Notes: generated by a model from the sequence alone, not told the origin. A stretch of 64,000 nt of DNA from Pseudobutyrivibrio sp. ACV-2 (GCF_900107545.1 NZ_FNQZ01000001.1:62001-126000), one strand, 5' to 3'. Shown: positions 1 to 10,010, numbered from the stretch's first letter. A program made the numbers and translations.

Positions 1-366
1 ATTTCTGACAAACCTGTTGGGATAGATGTGGAGCGAATCCGTCCATACGATAAGGATTTGGTGAAGCGTTTTTTTACGCGATATGATTTGGAATATTTAG
101 AATCCGTAAAAAAGAACGAGGTAAACAAAAAGTTTACAGAAGTTTGGACTTTCAAAGAGGCCACCTGCAAAATGATGGATAGACCTTTGATGCAGGTCCT
201 TCAATGGGTGGATTTTAGTGAATACTGTGACTGCGAAAAGGGCAATACTGAATGGACAAAGCAGGGCTTCGAATTTAGAGATTTTTATATTACCCTTTGC
301 TATGAAGACAAGCGACAGCCTATACAGATGGGGCTTTATAACCCTTACGATGGAAAATATTATTGA
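1..366 (+). CDS. 4'-phosphopantetheinyl transferase (Sfp type), 3' end only
   Basis: This is the C-terminal 121 codons of a gene whose start lies before the window; the reading frame is open from base 1. It shows the family's two key motifs: VGIDVE near the start (the acidic metal-binding pair) and WTFKEATCKM (the W..KEA motif) about 45 residues later. Enzymes of this family move the phosphopantetheine arm of CoA onto a serine of acyl-, peptidyl- or aryl-carrier proteins in the cytoplasm. The Sfp-like spacing of the motifs suggests a broad-specificity enzyme rather than AcpS. The carrier-protein partner is not in view. A hairpin terminator follows directly. Confidence 0.85.
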   Translation: MSDKPVGIDVERIRPYDKDLVKRFFTRYDLEYLESVKKNEVNKKFTEVWTFKEATCKMMDRPLMQVLQWVDFSEYCDCEKGNTEWTKQGFEFRDFYITLCYEDKRQPIQMGLYNPYDGKYY

Positions 367-372
367 GAAAAG

Positions 373-418
373 CAACTGCCAATTATTTGTAATAATTTAT
401 TTGGCAGTTGTTCTTTAT
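373..418 (+). terminator. Rho-independent terminator after the phosphopantetheinyl transferase
   Basis: Perfect 10-bp inverted repeat CAACTGCCAA / TTGGCAGTTG (373-382 and 401-410) with an AT-rich 18-nt loop, followed by the T-rich run TTCTTTATTTT. It separates the first gene from ilvN. Confidence 0.75.
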
Positions 419-448
419 TTTACTTATTAAACTAAGATAAAATTTATA

Positions 449-476
449 TTGACATATAAATGTAGTGTGCTATTAT
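449..476 (+). promoter_or_regulatory. Sigma-A-type promoter of ilvN
   Basis: TTGACA at 449-454, a 16-bp spacer, then TATTAT at 471-476. A 7-bp inverted repeat ACTTCAC / GTGAAGT (492-509) lies between the promoter and the GGAG ribosome binding site and could be an operator or a small leader hairpin. No T-box motif is visible. Confidence 0.7.
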
Positions 477-525
477 TTTAAATAGTTTCATACTTCACAG
501 TAGTGAAGTGGAAAAGGAGTAATAT

Positions 526-1026
526 ATGGAATCTACAAAAGTTCTTTCAATATTAGTTGAAAACACACCAGGTCTTGCAAGTCGAATTTCAGGCTTATTC
601 TCACGTCGAGGTTACAATATTGACAGCTTTTCATCAGGCGTTACAGCTGATCCAAGATACACCAGAGTTACAATCGTTACCCATGGTGATGAGCAGGTAC
701 TTGAGCAGATTGAAAAACAGGTTTCAAAGCTTACAGATGTTGTTGATCTCAAGGTTTTGGAACACGGTATGTCTGTAAAAAGAGAACTTATGCTTGTAAA
801 GATTTCTGCTAGAAGCGTTGAAAGACAGGATGTACTTACAATCGTTGAGATTTTCCATGGCAAGGTTGTTGATGTCACACATGATTCAATGATACTTGAG
901 GTTACAGGAAATCAGGACAAGCTTGCAGCATTTTTAGATATGCTTGCAGATTATGATATTTTGGAGCTTGCCAGAACAGGAGTTACAGGCTTAACTCGTG
1001 GCAGCGACGATGTAGTTATTTTATAA
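526..1026 (+). CDS. ilvN: Acetolactate synthase, small (regulatory) subunit
   Basis: A 166-residue protein of typical length for the IlvN/IlvH regulatory subunit. The N-terminal ACT domain is plain (residues 4-75: LSILVENTPGLASRISGLFS, then RGYNIDS), followed by the C-terminal ALS small-subunit domain. It binds the catalytic subunit IlvB and, in the family, confers activation and valine feedback inhibition on the first committed step of branched-chain amino acid synthesis. The ATG follows AAAAGGAG. Unusually, no ilvB lies beside it: the gene has its own promoter and is followed 78 bp later by ilvC, so the catalytic subunit must be encoded elsewhere. Confidence 0.96.
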   Translation: MESTKVLSILVENTPGLASRISGLFSRRGYNIDSFSSGVTADPRYTRVTIVTHGDEQVLEQIEKQVSKLTDVVDLKVLEHGMSVKRELMLVKISARSVERQDVLTIVEIFHGKVVDVTHDSMILEVTGNQDKLAAFLDMLADYDILELARTGVTGLTRGSDDVVIL

Positions 1027-1048
1027 ATGGTTCATCAGGAATTACTTT

Positions 1049-1077
1049 TTGTAAACACTTTACAATAGTTTTTTATT
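1049..1077 (+). terminator. Weak hairpin with T-run between ilvN and ilvC
   Basis: TTGTAAA CAC TTTACAA is a perfect 7-bp hairpin (1049-1065), followed by TAGTTTTTTATT. It is AT-rich, so probably a leaky intercistronic terminator or attenuator rather than a full stop. No promoter is obvious between the two genes. Confidence 0.4.
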
Positions 1078-1092
1078 AATTTTAAAAAGTAG

Positions 1093-2133
<1,041 letters not shown>

Positions 2134-2153
2134 TTTTGTCGGCGAGATACTTC

Positions 2154-2187
2154 TTTCCGCGAGGTTAAGCCTCGCGGAAATTTTTAT
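2154..2187. terminator. Strong terminator of ilvC, shared with the convergent AP2 gene
   Basis: Perfect 11-bp GC-rich stem TTTCCGCGAGG / CCTCGCGGAAA (2154-2164, 2170-2180) with a 5-nt loop, followed by TTTTTATT. The stop codon of the minus-strand AP2 gene (2165-2167) falls in the loop, so this one hairpin closes both converging genes. Confidence 0.9.
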
Positions 2188-2974
2188 TATGGAAGAATTT
2201 ATACAGATGAGAAGAAATTTTTATTTCTGTATAAATATCTGCATATTCTCTAGGACTATATTCGGTAACAAAGTTTGTAGGAAACTTTTTCGTCATGCCA
2301 CGGGATTTGCACAAATCAACTGCCTTGTTATAGGCAATGGCAGCCTTGGCCTCGGTGGAATATCGTCCTACAATAAAGTCACCATTTAGGTGTATCTTGG
2401 CTACAAACTTAACCTTGCCTTTTTTTTCTTCTTTAGATACACCGTGATATTTATTCACAAGAATAATATTTGAATATCGTAAATCCGTTTCATCACCGTT
2501 TGCAAATTTATAATCTTTACCCTTTACACTATAAGGTTTTATTCCATATCTGTTTAAAATGTTGTATTGCATTCCATAATCACTGACAAACATATGGCCA
2601 CCACGATTTTGAATCTTGTGAGTGGAATAATAGAATAAATCATCCTTATCAAATTTCAAAACTAAAGAAGGGGCAAGATAATACAGGAAATAATTTTTTT
2701 GCAGGTAAATAGGATTTTTAATATACATTTTGTTATCCCTAAAATTTATCAGGGTAACACATTTTTCGAATGACAGGTATTTTATAGAATTTTGATATGA
2801 AAGAATGTTGATGGAATTATCCTTTAGGATGTTCCAGGCTTCTTTATAGGCGCTATTACAGCGAGCTTCAGAATCAAAGCTCCCAATGCTAATATGTTTA
2901 TTTAGATAAGTAATATTTCCACGGTAATAAATACTGCCGTCCTTTCGTGTCGCTTGGTAAACACCAGGTTTCAT
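2165..2974 (-). CDS. Protein with two AP2-like DNA-binding domains and a degenerate HNH-like centre
   Basis: A 269-residue protein. An AP2-like repeat at the N-terminus (GVYQATRKDGSIYYRG, then SIGSFDSEARCNSAYKEAW) matches a second, better one near the C-terminus (YHGVSKEEKKGKVKFVAKI, VGRYSTEAKAAIAYNKAVDL, then FPTNF). Just before the second repeat, the segment NGDETDLRYSNI resembles the 'DGDxxDNRxxNL' end of the HNH module in HNH-AP2 homing endonucleases, but the expected catalytic histidines are not seen. It probably binds DNA without cutting; a regulatory or vestigial mobile role is inference. The ATG follows GGAGG on the minus strand. It sits inverted between ilvC and azlC. Confidence 0.65.
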   Translation of the reverse strand: MKPGVYQATRKDGSIYYRGNITYLNKHISIGSFDSEARCNSAYKEAWNILKDNSINILSYQNSIKYLSFEKCVTLINFRDNKMYIKNPIYLQKNYFLYYLAPSLVLKFDKDDLFYYSTHKIQNRGGHMFVSDYGMQYNILNRYGIKPYSVKGKDYKFANGDETDLRYSNIILVNKYHGVSKEEKKGKVKFVAKIHLNGDFIVGRYSTEAKAAIAYNKAVDLCKSRGMTKKFPTNFVTEYSPREYADIYTEIKISSHLYKFFHNKNFREA

Positions 2975-3078
2975 AAGTATCTGCCTCCGTATGTATTTAC
3001 TTTAAGGTTATTTTACACTAGTGCGAAACAAAAAGTTTTAAATAACTGTGAAGATTGCGTTAAAAAAGGGTTTTGTAA

Positions 3079-3807
3079 ATGAGTAATATTTTTAAAATTT
3101 CAAGAAAACAAGCCGCATTAGAAGGCGTAAAAGATGGCGTGCCAATAGCCCTTGGATATTTTGCAGTATCCTTTTCTCTTGGTATTTTTGCAAAGAAGGT
3201 CGGGGTGGATGTGATACAGGGCATCATAAATTCTTTTCTCAATCATGCCAGCGCAGGAGAGTATGCTGTTTATTCAATGATTGGGGCAGGAGCTACTTAT
3301 GTTGAAATGGCGATTATGACCTTGGTTGTAAATGCCAGATACTTGCTTATGTCTACAGCTCTTAGCCAAAGGGTACATCCAGATACGCCTATGATTCACA
3401 GAATAGGAATAGGCTTTCATGTTACGGATGAACTGTTTGCCATTTCATTAAATAAACCTGGCTACGTAAATCCGTATTATTGTTATGGTGCATTTATGAT
3501 ATCGGTATTTGGCTGGTGTGCCGGAACCGCAATTGGAATAGTTGCCGGTGGAATCCTTCCACTTCGCATTGTAAGTGCATTTTCCGTTGCCTTATATGGA
3601 ATGTTTTTAGCCTGCATTATGCCGGCTGCAAGAAATAATCGAGTTGTTGCTATCACCATTATTTGCTGTTTTATTTTAAGCTACCTTGCTACGGTTTTGC
3701 CTGGCATTTCTCAGATTTCAGGTGGCACCAGAACCATTATTTTGACTATCGTAATATCTACTGTTGTAGCAATATTATTCCCTTATCCGGAGGAAAGCGA
3801 TGAGTAA
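3079..3807 (+). CDS. azlC: AzlC family branched-chain amino acid permease
   Basis: A 242-residue integral membrane protein with the AzlC opening (GVKDGVPIALGYFAVSFSLG) and several further hydrophobic segments. With the small subunit AzlD it forms an exporter of branched-chain amino acids, first known from 4-azaleucine resistance in Bacillus subtilis and as BrnFE in Corynebacterium. The gene overlaps azlD by 8 bp. Its placement one gene away from ilvNC fits export of surplus branched-chain amino acids. The ribosome binding site is weak (AAGGG, 10 bases before the ATG). Confidence 0.93.
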   Translation: MSNIFKISRKQAALEGVKDGVPIALGYFAVSFSLGIFAKKVGVDVIQGIINSFLNHASAGEYAVYSMIGAGATYVEMAIMTLVVNARYLLMSTALSQRVHPDTPMIHRIGIGFHVTDELFAISLNKPGYVNPYYCYGAFMISVFGWCAGTAIGIVAGGILPLRIVSAFSVALYGMFLACIMPAARNNRVVAITIICCFILSYLATVLPGISQISGGTRTIILTIVISTVVAILFPYPEESDE

Positions 3808-4102
3808 TTATTTTTATATATTAGTTGCAGCTCTAGTATCAACTGTGATTCGAGCACTTCCACTTACTGTGTTTAGAAAGCCTATAAAAAATCAATTCGT
3901 TAGATCCTTTTTATTTTATGTGCCATATGTGACTCTTGCAGTTATGACATTTCCAGCCATGGTAAATGCAACTCAAAGCAAAATTTCAGGCGTATTAGCT
4001 CTTGTGTGCGGAACAGTTGCAGCATGGTTTAATATGAGTTTATTTAAGGTTGCTTGTATTTGCTGCGCTGTTGTATTTATCAGTGAACTTATAATTCTTT
4101 GA
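3800..4102 (+). CDS. azlD: AzlD family small subunit of branched-chain amino acid exporter
   Basis: A 100-residue, very hydrophobic protein with about four membrane segments, beginning with the AzlD pattern of a helix followed by STVIRALPLTVFRKP. It overlaps the end of azlC by 8 bp, with its ribosome binding site (GGAGG) inside azlC, so the two are translationally coupled. Both subunits are needed for export in characterised relatives. Confidence 0.9.
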   Translation: MSNYFYILVAALVSTVIRALPLTVFRKPIKNQFVRSFLFYVPYVTLAVMTFPAMVNATQSKISGVLALVCGTVAAWFNMSLFKVACICCAVVFISELIIL

Positions 4103-4236
4103 TTTTTTTAAATATAGTTTGCTTGTATAATTATTCTTTGAAAATTGTGTGAAATGAGTATTATTCACCGAAAAGTCAAGTATTATAGATGTATGAGATA
4201 TAACTCTAATATTTGATACTGAAAGGAGAATAAACT

Positions 4237-4923
4237 ATGTGGACTATTAGTGAAGTAAAGGCTAAAGGGCGTGAAGCTTTTAAAGCAAATTATTGGAAGA
4301 GTGTTCTTGTAACATTTATTCTTTCAATGGTAACTGGGGTTGCTTATTCTGCATCTTCCGCAGGAAATACTTCGGGAACAGAGACTAGTACACTTGATCT
4401 TACTACCTCAGAACAGCTTGCAGTTTTAGGTATTTTAGGTGGAATCATTGGAATAGGACTTATCATTGGACTTCTTATTAGAATTTTTATTAAGAATCCA
4501 TTAGAGGTTGGATGCTACAATTTCTTCAAGAAAAATGTACTTAATCCACCAGCTGATTTAGGTGCTGTAAAAGAAGGTTTTTCTGATTTCGGTCACATCT
4601 TCTGTACATTATTTTTAAGAGATTTATTTAATCTTTTATGGACCTGCCTGTTTATTATTCCAGGTATCGTAAAAGCGTATTCATATCGCATGGTTCCATA
4701 TATTATCAAGGATAATCCAGAACTTTCAGCTACAGAAGTAATTACTCGTTCAAGAGAGATGATGAACGGAAATAAGTGGAAGGCATTCCTGCTTGATTTA
4801 TCATTTATTGGATGGATACTTCTTAGTATCATTACCCTTGGTATTGCAGCATTTTTCTGGGTAGGACCATATATGAATTCTACAGATGCAGCTCTTTACC
4901 TTGAACTTAAAGATAAGCAGTAA
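4237..4923 (+). CDS. DUF975 family integral membrane protein
   Basis: A 228-residue protein that starts with the DUF975 signature (WTISEVKAKGREAFKANYWKS) and carries about four to five hydrophobic segments: residues 20-36, 68-90, 130-150 and 185-215. The conserved central block LFIIPGIVKAYSYRMVPYI, then SREMMNGNKWKAF, is typical of this Firmicute family. The molecular function is unknown. It stands alone: preceded by about 130 bp with its own GGAG ribosome binding site and followed by a terminator. Confidence 0.85.
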   Translation: MWTISEVKAKGREAFKANYWKSVLVTFILSMVTGVAYSASSAGNTSGTETSTLDLTTSEQLAVLGILGGIIGIGLIIGLLIRIFIKNPLEVGCYNFFKKNVLNPPADLGAVKEGFSDFGHIFCTLFLRDLFNLLWTCLFIIPGIVKAYSYRMVPYIIKDNPELSATEVITRSREMMNGNKWKAFLLDLSFIGWILLSIITLGIAAFFWVGPYMNSTDAALYLELKDKQ

Positions 4924-4943
4924 AATTTAATTTTGAAATACGT

Positions 4944-4983
4944 AAATACGGTTGTCTTATGATTAGGCAGCCGTATTTTTTTA
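4944..4983 (+). terminator. Terminator after DUF975 gene
   Basis: Stem AAATACGG (4944-4951) with CCGTATTT (4971-4978), extended inward by further imperfect pairs, followed by TTTTTTT. The 209-bp gap before the sugar-binding protein also holds AT-rich sequence and a 5-bp GGCAA/TTGCC hairpin (5090-5104) of unknown value. Confidence 0.8.
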
Positions 4984-5131
4984 TGCAAAAAATCTGTGAA
5001 GAAACTGTGTAGAAATTCTAAGATTAAAAATAGAATTTTATATTCTTTTTGCATCTGTCAAAGTCTAGAATTTAATTAGTTTAAAGAACGGCAAATGAGT
5101 TGCCACAAATCATTTTTAGGAGGAGAAGGAA

Positions 5132-6277
5132 ATGAAAAAAAGAGTTCTAAGTTTAATGCTCACAGCAATCATGGCCATGGGGTTGGCTGTTGGTTGCGGA
5201 CCTGCAGACACAGGTGCACCTGCTGATACAGCGGCAGATACTTCAGCAGAAACATCTGATGATGGGGGAGCAGACAAGGCTGCTTCAACTGGCAAAAAGG
5301 TTGCAGTTGCAATGCCTACACAGTCTTCAGAAAGATGGATTAATGATGGTAGTAACATGAAGCAGAAGCTTGAAGCTTTAGGCTACGAGGTTGATCTTCA
5401 GTATGCAGAGGATGATGTACAGGCTCAGGTATCTCAGATTGAGAACATGATTGCAGCTGGCGCAGATTGCCTCGTTATCGCAGCTGTTGATTCATCAGCT
5501 CTTGTAAATGTAGAAGCACAGGCAAAGGAAGCTGGTATTCCAATCATTGCTTACGACCGTCTTCTTATGGATACAGATGCTGTAAGCTACTACGCAACAT
5601 TTGATAACAAGGGTGTTGGTACAGCAATCGGTAAATACATCGAAGAAAGCAAGGATCTTGCAAATACTTCTGAAACCTATACAATCGAGTTTTTCATGGG
5701 CTCTCCAGACGACAATAACGCTGTAATGCTTTACAACGGTCTTATGGAAGTACTTCAGCCATATCTTGATGATGGCACACTTGTATGTAAATCAGGCAGA
5801 ACATCCTTTGAAGATACATGTATCTTAAGATGGTCTCAGGAAACAGCACAGCAGAACTGTGAGAATTACCTTACAGGCTTCTATGCAAATGACAAGCTAG
5901 ACATCTGTGCAACAGCTTTTGATGGTTTTGCATATGGATGTAAAGCAGCTCTTGAAGGCGCTGGCTACAAGGTTGGCGAGGATTGGCCACTTATCACAGG
6001 TCAGGATGCTGAGCTTATGGCTACAAAGAACATCATCGCAGGTTCTCAGACAATGTCTATCTACAAGGATACACGTCTACTTGCAGACAAGTGCGTAACA
6101 ATGGTTCAGGCAGTTCTTGAGGGTTCAGAGCCTGAAATTAATGATAAGGAGCAGTATGACAACGGAAAACTTGTTGTTCCTTCATACCTTTGCACTCCAG
6201 TTGCAGTAGACAAGGATAACTACAAGAAGATTATTGTTGATGGTGGCTACTACACAGAGGAGCAGTTAGCTGAATAA
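5132..6277 (+). CDS. ChvE-like multiple-monosaccharide ABC transporter, substrate-binding lipoprotein
   Basis: A 381-residue secreted lipoprotein: a signal peptide with the lipobox GLAVGC (residues about 17-22), then a low-complexity Ala/Asp/Thr linker to residue 50, then a type 1 periplasmic-binding-protein fold ([17 protein letters not shown] opening, [28 protein letters not shown]). These match the ChvE/xylose-binding class that takes up several aldoses such as galactose, glucose, arabinose and xylose; which sugar is used here cannot be read from sequence. It is followed by its ATPase and permease. The ATG follows AGGAGGAG, and codon use indicates high expression. Confidence 0.92.
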   Translation: MKKRVLSLMLTAIMAMGLAVGCGPADTGAPADTAADTSAETSDDGGADKAASTGKKVAVAMPTQSSERWINDGSNMKQKLEALGYEVDLQYAEDDVQAQVSQIENMIAAGADCLVIAAVDSSALVNVEAQAKEAGIPIIAYDRLLMDTDAVSYYATFDNKGVGTAIGKYIEESKDLANTSETYTIEFFMGSPDDNNAVMLYNGLMEVLQPYLDDGTLVCKSGRTSFEDTCILRWSQETAQQNCENYLTGFYANDKLDICATAFDGFAYGCKAALEGAGYKVGEDWPLITGQDAELMATKNIIAGSQTMSIYKDTRLLADKCVTMVQAVLEGSEPEINDKEQYDNGKLVVPSYLCTPVAVDKDNYKKIIVDGGYYTEEQLAE

Positions 6278-6321
6278 GATTTTGTACACCTCATCCGTCG
6301 ACAAAATCGGAGGATGAGGTG
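6278..6321 (+). repeat. Intercistronic inverted repeats, reduced copy of the GGATGAGGTG repeat family
   Basis: CACCTCATCC (6287-6296) pairs perfectly with GGATGAGGTG (6312-6321). A second, interlocking pair GATTTTGT (6278-6285) / ACAAAATC (6301-6308) can form instead, so the two hairpins exclude each other. The element ends with the same GGATGAGGTG as the repeats at 9071, 13681 and 59638. It lies just upstream of the ATPase ribosome binding site. Confidence 0.7.
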
Positions 6322-6342
6322 TTTTATAAAGGAGAAGATAAT

Positions 6343-7905
6343 ATGTCAGATTACATCTTGGAAATGAAACATATCATAAAAGAGTTCTCAGGTGTCAGGG
6401 CACTCGATGATGTAAATCTGCAGGTAAAAAAGGGAGAAATCCATGCTCTTTGTGGAGAGAATGGAGCTGGTAAGTCTACACTGATGAATGTCCTTTCAGG
6501 AGTTTATCCATACGGAACCTATGAAGGAGATGTTGTATACCATGGGGAGGTATGCAAATTCCATAACCTTAGAGATTCCGAGGCCAAGGGCATAGTTATT
6601 ATTCATCAGGAGCTTGCATTAAGTCCCCTTCTTTCAATTGCAGAAAATGTATTTTTGGGAAATGAACAGCTTTCCATGAAGGGCGTTATTGACTGGACAA
6701 AGACCAGACAGCGTGCACAGGAAATGCTTTCCAGAGTTGGTCTTGAAAATGAAAATGTAAATGCTCCAGTAAACTCATTAGGTGTTGGAAAACAGCAGCT
6801 TATTGAAATTGCAAAGGCAATGGCAAAAAAGGTAGAATTACTTATTTTGGACGAGCCTACCGCCGCCTTAAATGATGAGGAGTCTAAAAAGCTTCTTGAT
6901 ATTATGCTGGAGCTCAAAAAGCAGGGAATTACCTGTATCATTATTTCTCATAAGTTAAATGAGATTAGCTACGTTGCAGATGCAGTTACTGTTATCCGTG
7001 ATGGTCAAACAATAGAGACTCTTGTAAAGGGAGTTGATGATTTCTCTGAGGATAGGGTTATTAAGGCTATGGTGGGGCGTGAGCTTACTAATCGATATCC
7101 TGTGAGAGAGGGTGTTACAATAGGCGACACTATTTTTGAAGTTAAAAATTGGAATGTATATCATCCAGATGATCCTGAACGTCAGGTTCTTAAAAATATT
7201 AACATCGAAGTTAAAGCAGGAGAGGTAGTTGGTCTGGCAGGACTTATGGGCGCTGGTCGTACAGAATTTGCCATGAGTGTGTTTGGACACAGCTACGGAC
7301 AGAAAATCTCTGGTACAGTAAAGATTAACGGAAAAGAGGTTAACCTTCACACAGTAAAGGATGCTATTAATAATAAGCTTGCTTATGTAACCGAGGATAG
7401 AAAGACAAATGGACTTATTTTAATTGGTGATATCAAAGAAAATATGGCTCTTGCAGCTCGTCCAAAGTTTTTCTCAAAGCGAGGTGTCATAAATGGCAAC
7501 GAGGAGATTTTAGCTGCTGAAGAATATAAAAAGAAAATTAACGTAAAAGCGAATTCCATCAATCAGGTGGTAGGCTCTCTTTCAGGCGGTAATCAGCAAA
7601 AGGTAGTGTTGGCAAAATGGATGCTTACTCAACCTGATGTTTTGATACTTGACGAGCCTACACGCGGCATTGATGTAGGTGCCAAATACGAAATATATTG
7701 CGTCATTAATGATTTGGCAAGAGCGGGGAAGGCGGTAATTGTAATTTCATCTGAAATGCCTGAAATTATTGGTACCTGCGACAGAATTTATGTCATTAAT
7801 GAGGGAGAGATTGCGGGTGAGCTTTCCAAAGAAGAGGTTTCTCAGGAAAGAATTATGCAGTGCGTAATGGCTCACAACAGAAAGGATGATGGAAATGGAA
7901 AATAA
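6343..7905 (+). CDS. Multiple-monosaccharide ABC transporter, double ATP-binding protein (GguA/MglA-like)
   Basis: A 520-residue ATPase with two ABC domains in one chain. Domain 1 has Walker [10 protein letters not shown] (residues 38-46) and Walker [12 protein letters not shown]. Domain 2 has the degenerate Walker [11 protein letters not shown] typical of sugar ABC ATPases, a normal signature [10 protein letters not shown], and Walker [15 protein letters not shown]. It energises import of the sugar delivered by the upstream lipoprotein. The ATG at 6343 follows AAAGGAG; an in-frame GTG at 6319 lies inside the hairpin stem and is unlikely to be the start. The 3' end overlaps the permease gene. 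Confidence 0.94.
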   Translation: MSDYILEMKHIIKEFSGVRALDDVNLQVKKGEIHALCGENGAGKSTLMNVLSGVYPYGTYEGDVVYHGEVCKFHNLRDSEAKGIVIIHQELALSPLLSIAENVFLGNEQLSMKGVIDWTKTRQRAQEMLSRVGLENENVNAPVNSLGVGKQQLIEIAKAMAKKVELLILDEPTAALNDEESKKLLDIMLELKKQGITCIIISHKLNEISYVADAVTVIRDGQTIETLVKGVDDFSEDRVIKAMVGRELTNRYPVREGVTIGDTIFEVKNWNVYHPDDPERQVLKNINIEVKAGEVVGLAGLMGAGRTEFAMSVFGHSYGQKISGTVKINGKEVNLHTVKDAINNKLAYVTEDRKTNGLILIGDIKENMALAARPKFFSKRGVINGNEEILAAEEYKKKINVKANSINQVVGSLSGGNQQKVVLAKWMLTQPDVLILDEPTRGIDVGAKYEIYCVINDLARAGKAVIVISSEMPEIIGTCDRIYVINEGEIAGELSKEEVSQERIMQCVMAHNRKDDGNGK

Positions 7906-9061
7906 GAGAGCTAATTTAGACATGAAGCAATATGGCATGTTCATTGCCCTTATTGTTATATATTTGATTTTTGCCCTCCTTACCGGAGGAAAGAACCTTA
8001 CACCAATGAACATTAACAACCTGGTTATGCAAAATGGCTATGTTGTAATTCTCGCAATCGGTATGCTGCTTTGCGTACTTACAGGAAACGTTGACCTTGG
8101 TGTTGGATCTGTAGTTGCTCTTTGTGGTGCCACAGCCGGTATCATGATGATGGACTATAAAATGAATATGTGGGTTGCAATCCTTTGCGCGCTTGCGATT
8201 GGTCTATTAGTAGGTATGTTTGCGGGCTTCTTTATAGCTTACCTGAGCATCCCACCATTTGTTGTTACACTCGCTACAATGCTTATGGGCCGCGGTCTTA
8301 CCTATACACTGCTTCAGGCTCAGACCAAAGGCCCACTTCCTACTAATTACAACTTTATCGGTGCAGGCTTCCTTCCAACCTACAAGATTTTCTTTGGTGA
8401 TGGAATCCTCGATTTAGTATCAATAGCTATTGCCCTTATTGCATCAGTAGCACTTGTATGGACAGAGATTAAGGGCATTAATACAAAAAAGAAATATAAT
8501 TTTGTTTTAGCACCAACCTGGCAGACAGTAGTAAAGCTTGTAATTGAGCTTTTCATCATTTGGTTCTTCTTCTACAAGCTTGCTCGTTACAATGGTCTTC
8601 CTTTTGTACTTTTAATCATGGTAGTACTCATTGGAATATATGCTTTTGTTACTACAAAAACAGTAGCTGGTCGTCAGATATATGCACTTGGTGGCAACAG
8701 AAAAGCAGCCAACCTTTCAGGTATTGATACAAACAAAGTATTCTTCTGGGTATACACAAACATGGGTGTACTTGCAGCCATAGCAGGTATAGTTCTTTCA
8801 GCAAGAAACGGTTCTTCAACACCTAAGGCTGGTGATGGTTTCGAAATGGATGCCATTGCGTCTTGCTACATCGGTGGTGCAGCCGTAGCCGGTGGTTCAG
8901 GAACAATCCTTGGAGCAGTAGTAGGCGCCTTTGTAATGGGTGTCCTCAACAATGGTATGTCACTCTTTGGATGGTCTACAGATATCCAAAAAATAGTAAA
9001 AGGTGCTGTACTTCTTGGTGCTGTAACAGTAGATGTGCTCTCGAAACGCAAGAAGAATTGA
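7886..9061 (+). CDS. Multiple-monosaccharide ABC transporter, permease (GguB-like)
   Basis: A 391-residue BPD_transp_2 permease with about ten hydrophobic segments. The family motifs [15 protein letters not shown] (early) and [20 protein letters not shown] (after the middle helices) are clear, as is [20 protein letters not shown] near the end. It forms the membrane channel for the upstream binding protein and ATPase. The exact start is ambiguous among in-frame ATGs at 7886, 7889 and 7895; AAAGGA at 7881 best fits 7895. It overlaps the ATPase gene by up to 20 bp, indicating coupled translation. Confidence 0.93.
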   Translation: MMEMENKRANLDMKQYGMFIALIVIYLIFALLTGGKNLTPMNINNLVMQNGYVVILAIGMLLCVLTGNVDLGVGSVVALCGATAGIMMMDYKMNMWVAILCALAIGLLVGMFAGFFIAYLSIPPFVVTLATMLMGRGLTYTLLQAQTKGPLPTNYNFIGAGFLPTYKIFFGDGILDLVSIAIALIASVALVWTEIKGINTKKKYNFVLAPTWQTVVKLVIELFIIWFFFYKLARYNGLPFVLLIMVVLIGIYAFVTTKTVAGRQIYALGGNRKAANLSGIDTNKVFFWVYTNMGVLAAIAGIVLSARNGSSTPKAGDGFEMDAIASCYIGGAAVAGGSGTILGAVVGAFVMGVLNNGMSLFGWSTDIQKIVKGAVLLGAVTVDVLSKRKKN

Positions 9062-9070
9062 GGTCCCATG

Positions 9071-9112
9071 CCTTCCCCTTGAGGGGAAGGTGCCCGAAGG
9101 GCGGATGAGGTG
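9071..9112 (+). repeat. Palindromic intergenic repeat (CCTTCCCC...GGATGAGGTG family), copy 2
   Basis: CCTTCCCCTTGAGGGGAAGG (9071-9090) is a 9-bp hairpin with a TT..G-type loop, followed by TGCCC-GAA-GGGC and GGATGAGGTG. Its core is identical to the copy at 13681. It lies 9 bp after the permease stop codon. Confidence 0.85.
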
Positions 9113-9150
9113 TGTATCTAAAGTATTTATATATACTTCGCATTATATTT

Positions 9151-9177
9151 AGGATGCCGAAAGGCATCCTTATTTGT
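9151..9177 (+). terminator. Terminator at the end of the sugar transporter operon
   Basis: AGGATGCC GAAA GGCATCCT: an 8-bp stem closed by a GAAA tetraloop, followed by TATTTGTTAT. With the repeat at 9071 it isolates the transporter from the regulatory genes. Confidence 0.7.
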
Positions 9178-9218
9178 TATAATAATCCTACGAGGGGTCG
9201 TATTAGGGAGAGGTTTAT

Positions 9219-10010
9219 ATGTATAATGTTATGTTAGTAGATGACGAGGAGGAAGTCCGCATCGCCATCGAAAAGAAAATCAATTGGTCGGAGCTTGATT
9301 TTAATGTAGTGGGGTCTGCAGGAAATGGCTTTGATGCTTTAGAGATGGCTTTGAAGAGCCATCCAGATGTGGTGCTTACAGACATCAATATGCCATTTAT
9401 GAATGGTCTGCAGTTCTCAAAGCAACTAAAAGCCGAGCTTCCAGACACAAAATTTGTTATTCTATCAGGCTATGACGAGTTCGAATATGCAAAAGAAGCA
9501 ATCGAACTGTCTGTGGAGGAGTACATCCTTAAGCCTGTCAATTCTGATGAGCTATATCAGCTTTTTTCACGTTTAAAAGTGCGCCTTGATGATGAATCAG
9601 AAAAGAGACGCAACCTTGAAAATTTACAACGCTATTATCAGGAGAGTATTAAGTTTTTTAATGATCAGACTTCTGATTCAAATGCCTATGACCTTGTTGA
9701 AAAGGCAAGGGATTATATTTTAGAGCATTTCAATGAGGGCGATTTGTCCGTGGATAGGATTTGTTCTATTTTAAATGTCACTCCCAATTATTTTTCTACC
9801 CTGTTCAGGAAAAAAACAGGAGATACCTTTATTGCTTATCTTACAAATCTTCGTATGGAAAAGGCAAAGTGGCTTCTTGAAAACACCGATGAAAAGGCCT
9901 ACATGATAGCAGGAATGGTAGGCTATGATGAGCCTAATTATTTTAGCTATGTTTTTAAAAAGGCCTACGGGATTTCTCCGTCTAAATATAGGCAACAGAG
10001 GGGTAATTGA
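9219..10010 (+). CDS. Response regulator with AraC-type DNA-binding domain (YesN-like)
   Basis: A 263-residue protein: a receiver domain (residues 1-120; acidic pair DDEEE at 7-11, phosphoacceptor D55 in VVLTDINMPFMNG, lysine in YILKPVN) and a C-terminal AraC/XylS double helix-turn-helix (about 165-262; LNVTPNYFSTLFRKKTG and YDEPNYFSYVFKKAYGISPSKYR). It pairs with the sensor kinase immediately downstream, with TGATG stop/start overlap. Systems of this kind usually control carbohydrate uptake genes, so the adjacent sugar ABC operon is the natural target (inference). Confidence 0.93.
   Translation: MYNVMLVDDEEEVRIAIEKKINWSELDFNVVGSAGNGFDALEMALKSHPDVVLTDINMPFMNGLQFSKQLKAELPDTKFVILSGYDEFEYAKEAIELSVEEYILKPVNSDELYQLFSRLKVRLDDESEKRRNLENLQRYYQESIKFFNDQTSDSNAYDLVEKARDYILEHFNEGDLSVDRICSILNVTPNYFSTLFRKKTGDTFIAYLTNLRMEKAKWLLENTDEKAYMIAGMVGYDEPNYFSYVFKKAYGISPSKYRQQRGN

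Noticed and set aside
6319-6342. Upstream GTG start for the ABC ATPase
   Set aside because: The codon lies in the hairpin stem; ATG 6343 has an AAAGGAG site at the proper distance.
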